A stretch of 64,000 nucleotides of DNA from Gigaspora margarita. Taxonomy: Eukaryota; Glomeromycota; Glomeromycetes; Diversisporales; Gigasporaceae. The stretch spans positions 361,741-425,740 of the forward strand of contig WTPW01000184.1 in NCBI GenBank assembly GCA_009809945.1, given 5' to 3'. A program made the translations under genes and the position numbers. Every line of letters begins with the position of its first letter. Positions within the stretch are counted from its first letter, which is position 1. Under the pieces are notes generated by a model. The model was not told the origin of the DNA, searched no databases, and saw only the letters and a program-made list of their open reading frames with translations. Positions 57,431 through 64,000 of the stretch are shown here, one piece after another.

Positions 57431-59194
57431 TAAGAGTAGGTGAACATCGATCATTTTTACTAGTGATCACATTACTAATTTTTTTTACAATAACTTTCAA
57501 TTGAAATCAGATGATGATCATATGATATTTATGTTGTATAACCTAGACAAATTTTGATTATTCTAGGAAGAATTAATAATATATGTAAGTATGTTTTTTT
57601 TTAAATATAACAACCATTTAAAATAGTATTATTAGACTTAGAAAGGTTTAATGTATATACTGTAAAAATTTCATAAAAAAAAATTGTTTTTTTAAAAACT
57701 TTTATATATAACATATGTTCAATTTTTATATAAATTTTTTTTAAACGATATACATATATAAAAAATGATCTATATTCACCCTACCCTTAATTAAGCTTTA
57801 TATATATATTGATATTTATTAGTCAATAATTGACAAAATGTATTTATAAATAACAGATTACAGGATAACAAATATCTTAACCATTAATAGAATAATTGTA
57901 TGCATAATAATAGCAGATCATGTAAGCTTACTTTTTGCATGATCAGATATGTATATGCATAAACTCATAATATTAATTAATATAGCAGTTAAATTTTAGC
58001 ATACACATACTGTTTCTTTATAGTTAAATCTAGCTATTATATAAAAAATAAAATAGTTATTGCAAAAAAATAATATGAAATATATGGTAATATCTCTTTT
58101 ACTATATAATGCATTTATTAATTGATTATTTAATAGTCATCTAGATGATAATTATAGTATAATGTACTACAGATAGTATTTCAAATCAATATACAGAATC
58201 TGTGAAATGCAGATTGAAAGTTAATTCTGCAAGCAAAAATTTTTAGAAATCTGCAGATTTTATTATTTGTTGCACATGTTGCATATAATTTGTTGATTTT
58301 TTATTATATTTGCAAGAATTGGTTTTTTCATATATTAAAATAAAATTGAATTTTAAGCACTGAATACAGATCACATATAAAAATTACCAAAGGCAAAAAG
58401 TATTGCAGAAGTTCAATTTGATTGGTTAAAATTAGAATAATTATAATTGGTAATAATCTTTTTTTATACAGTTAATTGTAATTTTTAAAGTACTTTTATA
58501 AGTAAAGTTATCATAATATGAAAAAATTTTTGTAATACAAAATGAAAAACCACTTTAATTATTGACATTTTATCTTTGGATTTTTGTTTTTTAACATGGG
58601 ATACAGTAGAATGCAGAAGTTTAAAAAACTAGATAAAAAGTAAAAGTTTTGAAAAGTCAAAAAGTGCTTTGACAACCTAAACAATTAGTGAATAAAAATT
58701 GCAAAAGTTTGTCTCAACTAGTTCTACTTGTTTTCTAGAAGTAAAAATTACTATGTAATTGGAACTAATATTCCAAACTCTATTATTTTTTAAATGTAAA
58801 TATTTTATAAATACAATGTTTTATAGTAGCAGTGTTTAAAAATAGCAAAACTTAACATAGTTGTTGTATAATAAATAATGCATTTATTGCAAAATAAAAT
58901 ATAAATTAGTTATTATAAATATATTATATGACACAATATGTATTTTTAAAAAGTATTTGATAAAACTTTTGAAAGTTTTGTAAATAATAAAAATTCATCT
59001 GGGTATAACTAATAATTTATTTGGGAAATAATCTATATTTTTTCTAGATATTTTACAACAAATCAAAATGAACTTTTGCTATCTTAGCAAATGTAGCATA
59101 CTTATATCTAAAACTTTTTTATTACTAAGTTAATAATATTTATCAATTAATTGAAGTTATAGAGCTTATTCAAATACATCGAATAGTAGTTAGA
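57431..59194. other. Gene-free stretch
   Basis: Very AT-rich, no gene seen, no clear repeat boundaries. Confidence 0.5.
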
Positions 59195-59430
59195 TATGGG
59201 GACTTAGTCTTGAAAATGACCTTATAGGGCTATATAGATCTAATAAATAAAAATTAAAATTTCTAGTAATCCAATCCAAATAAACTTTTTTTTATTTTGC
59301 AGAGCTTAGTAAGTTTTACAAAATAAAAAATGCTTATTTGAATTGGATTACTGAATAGCTAAATACTTTAATTTTTGTTCATAAGATCTACATAGTTCTA
59401 TAAGGCTATTTTTAAGACAAAGACTCTATT
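59195..59430. repeat. Palindrome, copy of 53394-53627 family
   Basis: ATGGGGACTTAGTCTTGAAA pairs with TTTTTAAGACAAAGACTCTA. AATTAAAATTTCTAGTAATC pairs with GGATTACTGAATAGCTAAAT. Confidence 0.75.
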
Positions 59431-59663
59431 GTTAAAAAATAATTGGCTAACTATGTAAATTTCTATATAAACAAATATTTACATATAAAATTTACAAGCT
59501 GGCCATTTATTTTTTAATAATATTTTAGCATCTACTGGACCAATTTGGATAATCTAACTACTATTAGATATGTCTCAATAAGCTCTACAACTTTCAATTA
59601 ATCAACAATATAGTTAACTTAGTAAAAAGTTTTAGATATAAACCACATTTAGACTTTGTGCAT

Positions 59664-60975
59664 TAGGGATAGTAAATGACCTGTTCATTTGCCAATTTTT
59701 TAAATGAACTCAATGATCTTAAAATAACTGGTCATTTTAGGTCATTCAAATTTTGGGTCATTTGGAAATGACTTGTGACCAAATGACTGGGACATTGGTC
59801 ATTAGGCCATTTGCATAGAGTTAACATTCTACTGATTACAAAAAACTTATATAATGCATGTTTTAAATAATATTTATGTTTGCATTATTTATCATTTTAC
59901 AATCAGTAAATTATTATTTACAAACTTTTTTTTAAAAATAGTAATTACTTATTTTTTCTAGTGTTTTATTTAATCATTTTATACCAGGGATAGTAAATAA
60001 TCTGGTCATTTGCCAATTTTTTAAATGACCTCAATGATCTTAAAATGACTGCTTATTTGAGATTATTCAAATTTTGGAACATTTGAAAATGACTTATGAC
60101 CAAAGGACTATGGTTATTTCCAAATGACCAGGATCATTTGGTTATTAGGTCATTTTACATAGAGTCGACATCCTACTGATTAATATTTTAAATAATACAT
60201 ATGTTCGCATAATTCCTCAATTCACATTGATTATCAATTAATATACTATTTGTAAATTCAAAATATTTTTTTGTCTAGTGTTTTTTTTTAATCACTTCAT
60301 TCATACCTGATCTTATGATTCAATTGGAATGTCACTTTACAACCAATCTGGAAATGACCTAGTCATTTAGCCAAAATAGCAAATGACAATCATTCATCAA
60401 TTGATCAGTTATCTATTATGTATAATAATTTGGAGTTTTACTAAAACACACCTATAGTGTTTTACACCATGTTATACAAAACTATTAGAATAGCCAATCA
60501 AAATTTAAGATCAGGTGTAACATAAAATTTTGTTCTTTTTGTTTATTTTTTAAAAAACATCCATATCTCAAAATTTTGTTTATAAAACCACCTTTGATGC
60601 TCTAATAAAAAAAATTCCTTGTTAAATTTTGTATATACTAATGCCTCGATAAAATTCCAAGCCTCACTCTAACCCTAAAGTAATTAAATTTATTTTTGTT
60701 TTTGTTACACAGATTTGCAAATCTAATTTACCTATGGTGGTAAAACACTATAAGTGCATTTTATAATAATTGATAATTTTTATTGAAAAGTATTTAGCAA
60801 CATTTGATTTTATAGAAAACAATAATCAATTTTGAATTGCTAAAGCATTAGTAATCAATTAACAGTTAACCAGAGTTAAATGACCTTCTTAAGTCATTTG
60901 GACCATGAAATGACCAATAACTGGTTATTTGTTATTTGAGTCATTTGGGCCATTTAAAGTTATTTACTATCCCTA
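59664..60975. mobile_element. hAT element with duplicated left end, TSD TTGTGCAT/TTGTACAT
   Basis: The left end TAGGGATAGTAAATGACC is matched by the right end TTATTTACTATCCCTA. The 8-base flanks TTGTGCAT (59656-59663) and TTGTACAT (60976-60983) differ at one position. A second left end CAGGGATAGTAAATAATCTG starts at 59986 and repeats the next 160 bases. Inside, about 60426-60765 is another inverted repeat (CTATAGTGTTTTACACCA against TGGTGGTAAAACACTATA) carrying the module discussed in findings. Same family as 14532-15367. Confidence 0.8.
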
Positions 60976-62329
60976 TTGTACATTATAATATATTGGCTGT
61001 ATTTGAAAAACATGACTTGAACATATGAAAATATTGTGTGAAAAGTCATATTATAATTATATAGTATGATAACTAGAAATAAGCTTCATGTATGTGTATA
61101 ATTTCTCAATTATATACATTTTATTTATTTGTATGTTTCTTACTATATAGCATATCAAATTGTACCTTTTAGAGTATGTATAGCGGATTTCATCTAAAGC
61201 CAACATATTTTATATATAGACACCAATTTTTTCACTGCAGTGTAATTTATTATTTAATAAAAATACAGAAACACTTAATATAATTTTAAATTTGATTTAT
61301 AAATTTAAAAATTTGTTATAAATTCAAATCTGTTATGTTTTTTTTATATATAAGTATTAAAATTTTGAATTATATATAAATTTAAATTAATATAATGTTC
61401 TAAAAACAAAAGATATTTAATGTTTTTTGATAATTTAATAGCCTTTTGTTTAAACTATTAAACTTTCAAAAAATTTTTTAAATAATTTTTGTTTTAAAAG
61501 TTATATCAATTTAAAAATAAATTTTTATAATTAAATAGTAATGGCTTTTCATGAAATTCACTGTATTATTTTTTTTTGATAAGCAATTTTGTAGCCAATT
61601 TTTATAATTATTAGTACAATCTTTTTATTGGGTTTAATATGTCTAATAACAAAGTATATACAGATTAGTAACAATTAATTTTGTATTATCCTCCAATCTT
61701 CTGATATCTGGGAATATTATTTAATCAAAAAACTGGTTTTCTTGAAAAGTACCCAGTGTACAATATGCAGTACTATACACTTATTTACTGTTATTCTTTA
61801 AATATAATAATTATACATTTTTAAATACCTTGCAAACTAATAAAATATCTTTAGCCCTACTTCTAATCTGAACAAAATATTACAACTAGAGATGTTAATA
61901 GCTTAGTTTAGCTAGAGTTTATAAATTAGTTAAATTATATTGTTTAAGCTAATTCTACTTTGACTTCACTAATATTACAAATTTAAATAGATAAAGCAAA
62001 AGCAACTTTTGAGTTTTTTTTATATTTTTTTATTTCAAAATACCTGTTTTGTAACTTAGGGTTTTTATTCAAGATTTTTTGAATCACAGTAATCTCAAGA
62101 AGGTTACGAATATTTGTTACATTAAAAAAGAGTACTACTAGCCACTTATATTTTTGATATTATTTCATACTAGCTGCCATACCTGCAACCCAACTATGAA
62201 ATTACTTATTTAAACTCTCTAATTTTCTGTTTCTTCTGCCAACTCTATCTTGTATTATTAGAACACATGTTCTGAATACTTATCTATAATTTTAGAACAT
62301 AAGCTATATATAAGTAATGGCTATTTTAC
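60976..62329. other. Gene-free stretch
   Basis: AT-rich; no gene or clear repeat boundary. Confidence 0.5.
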
Positions 62330-62922
62330 TTGTGGGCAAACCCTTCTATTGTGCATTCTGGTCTTTTATCCTTGACATGAAACTTGGTAAAGTGGTACCT
62401 GTCTTATACAGGTATTTATCTATTTTTTTATAGCTTGCACATTTACTGAGGCTTATACTTGTATAGCAATGATACTATATACTTTAAAATTTTTCTCTCA
62501 TTGGTACATACTCTTAAAACACATGTAGTTTTCTCTAGTATAACTCTAGCAGTCTAGTGATAAAGTTCTTCAACTCTTTTTATTGTAAGCCTGCTTCTGG
62601 TAGTCACTATCTGAGGATCTTTTTCTCAATACAGTCAAAAGTTGACTACTTCTCTATTTAGGTCTTGCCAAGCAGGTACTGATCTGCTAATTTTTAGGAT
62701 TTGTGTGCCTTCTTTTTACTTATATAATATTATACAAGTCAGTTAGCTCCGATAACTTGGTATAACTTTTATAGATCTATTGATCTGATTAATTAATGCA
62801 AATTATCATTATAGCACAAATAATGATTATCAAAAATGTCTTTTGTGAGTTTCAAACTTTGTACTTGTCAGTTGAGATGTAACAACAACCCAACTATACT
62901 ATATTGCTAGACCCTTACTATT
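62330..62922 (-). mobile_element. tRNA-derived SINE, second copy
   Basis: On the minus strand the head CTAGCAATATAGTATAGTTG leads to AGTTTGAAACTC, a box-B-like word. The body aligns with 36001-36485: plus-strand TTGGTACATACTCTTAAAAC-ACATG and TTTTCTCTAGTAT correspond to TTGGTACATGCTACTGCAAT-GCATG and TTTTCTCTAGTAT there. The ends are approximate. Confidence 0.5.
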
Positions 62923-63725
62923 GAGATTTATTATATAAATTAAACTATTAATACCTAGTCAATATTTGATTTTGTACAATTTTACTAATCCAACTTCTAG
63001 AAATCAGAAAAATTTGAACTGAACAAATGATGTCCCTATTGATGCTCTATAATTGCCTTAGCTAATAACTTACTGCATTTATATTTTTTCAAAAAAACCT
63101 TAGTTTATTTTAAATATTCTAATTAAAAATATTGCAAGTTATTAATATTAGTTACCATGCAGAAGCATGCATTTAAAGAGGTTTTTTATATAGATGCATT
63201 TAGTAAGTGTGCATTTAGAGAGGCCTAACTATATACTATTAATAAAACTTTTTACTATAACAAATAATATCTGGTCTTTAAACACATGTGCCTCAATGAA
63301 TATTTAACTAATTTTAAAAATTTTATTATTATTAGAATTAAAAAAAAACCTATTTTACAACTTTTAATTAATTTTTAAAAGCAGTTTACTTAATAAAATA
63401 TTTTTTAATATTCAAAAAATAAATAATAAAGCAAAAATTAAATAAAAAATAATTAATATATCCCCTACTATTAAGTATAAAAAATTTGGAATATAATTAG
63501 ATTGTGGTCAAAAATACTAGAATTAATTATAATATCATTTTTACTAGTAAGTCAAATCACTTTAATTTTTGATTCAAAGACATGATCTAGGTAGTTGTTT
63601 GTGAATTATTTATAATATTAATACATATAGATAGAATTATATATATATATACTTGGTGTTCTGTTACAATATTCATAGTTATTGTATGAATTAATCAATT
63701 TATAAAATTAATAATTTATATATAA

Positions 63726-63880
63726 AGGTGTAGCCCCTTAGAGAAGTGGTCAAGGTGCCACCCTAAGTGGCGCTTTGGATATACCAAATTACTGCAAAAT
63801 AACATGCACCTGCACAGTGTTTCGATCACCTGTGCGCTATTTTGAGTGCACGCATGTGTGCTATTTTGAGGTAACCCGAT
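63726..63880 (+). other. tRNA-like repeat next to CAAAATAACATGC motifs
   Basis: GAGAAGTGGTCAAGGTGCCA is like the A-box of Ser/Leu tRNAs, and GTTTCGATCACC about 65 bases later is B-box-like. No cloverleaf closes, so it is at best tRNA-derived. 63795-63880 repeats CTATTTTGAG and CAAAATAAC words related to 16199 and 38968. Confidence 0.3.
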
Positions 63881-64000
63881 TTTTTATTTTGTACCAGTGC
63901 TGAAAATCTAAACCTTAATATATATATATATTTTTAAAGGGTATTGCTATTCACACCATGGTTTTTGCTATTTGCACCATGAATTTCATATAACATTAGA

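Noticed and set aside
57138-57443. 101-codon plus-strand frame
   Set aside because: Lies in the right arm of the foldback; the composition is Ile/Phe/Asn as expected from AT-rich sequence.
1-64000. Bacterial-type operons, defence islands or prophage
   Set aside because: Spliced introns, sparse genes, poly-A-tailed retroposons and AT-rich repeat content all point to a eukaryotic nuclear genome.

Overview
This looks like a window from a large, AT-rich, transposon-laden eukaryotic genome. The best fit is an arbuscular mycorrhizal fungus (Glomeromycotina, probably Rhizophagus or a relative). Three things point there: a MATA-type HMG-box gene (a family strongly expanded in Rhizophagus), the remains of an F-box protein of a kind I recognise from Rhizophagus, and phase-0 introns of about 80-140 bases with GT..AG borders in a von Willebrand A gene. 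There is no bacterial-style gene packing, no operon, no rRNA gene and no intact tRNA gene. The assignment is inference from family content; no species marker is present.

Only four protein genes can be supported. From left to right: (1) 2512-3072, an intronless 186-residue protein of unknown function with cysteine pairs and coiled coils; (2) 10296-11675, a four-exon gene for a vWA-domain protein with C-terminal zinc-binding cysteine clusters, apparently lacking its first MIDAS strand; (3) 20400-21056, a MATA_HMG-box protein whose reading frame is broken by two compensating single-base shifts near the C-terminus; (4) 43488-44534 on the minus strand, a complete viperin-like radical SAM enzyme, the most striking gene here. 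Two protein pseudogenes were found by reading through stops: a tyrosine recombinase of a transposon (about 5550-6075, minus) and an F-box protein (14264-14531) cut by a hAT insertion. The four genes are 7-23 kb apart and show no sign of working together.

Most of the window is transposon-derived. 1-2500 holds several short terminal-inverted-repeat (TIR) elements. 4400-6200 holds a duplicated repeat and the recombinase relic. 7300-9700 holds three MITEs, one with a 28-C/16-G homopolymer core. 13166-14160 is a MITE whose right TIR was split by a solo LTR with a GTAC target duplication. 14532-15367 is a hAT element with an exact 8-bp duplication. 16374-17402 is an array of about five palindromes spaced about 195 bp. 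21769-24254 is a kilobase-scale inverted repeat around an N gap. 27340-31480 contains a G-depleted tract and a tandem array of palindromic units. 32109-34080 and 34327-41000 are rich in nested hairpin elements and tRNA-derived retroposons. 41790-42330 is a probable LTR. 44769-53700 carries more TIR elements. 54450-57430 is a 3-kb foldback with a SINE in one arm and a hAT element in the loop. 59195-60975 contains another hairpin and another hAT element with a duplicated end.

All repeat boundaries were read by eye. Where target duplications match exactly they are given. Superfamily names without them are tentative.
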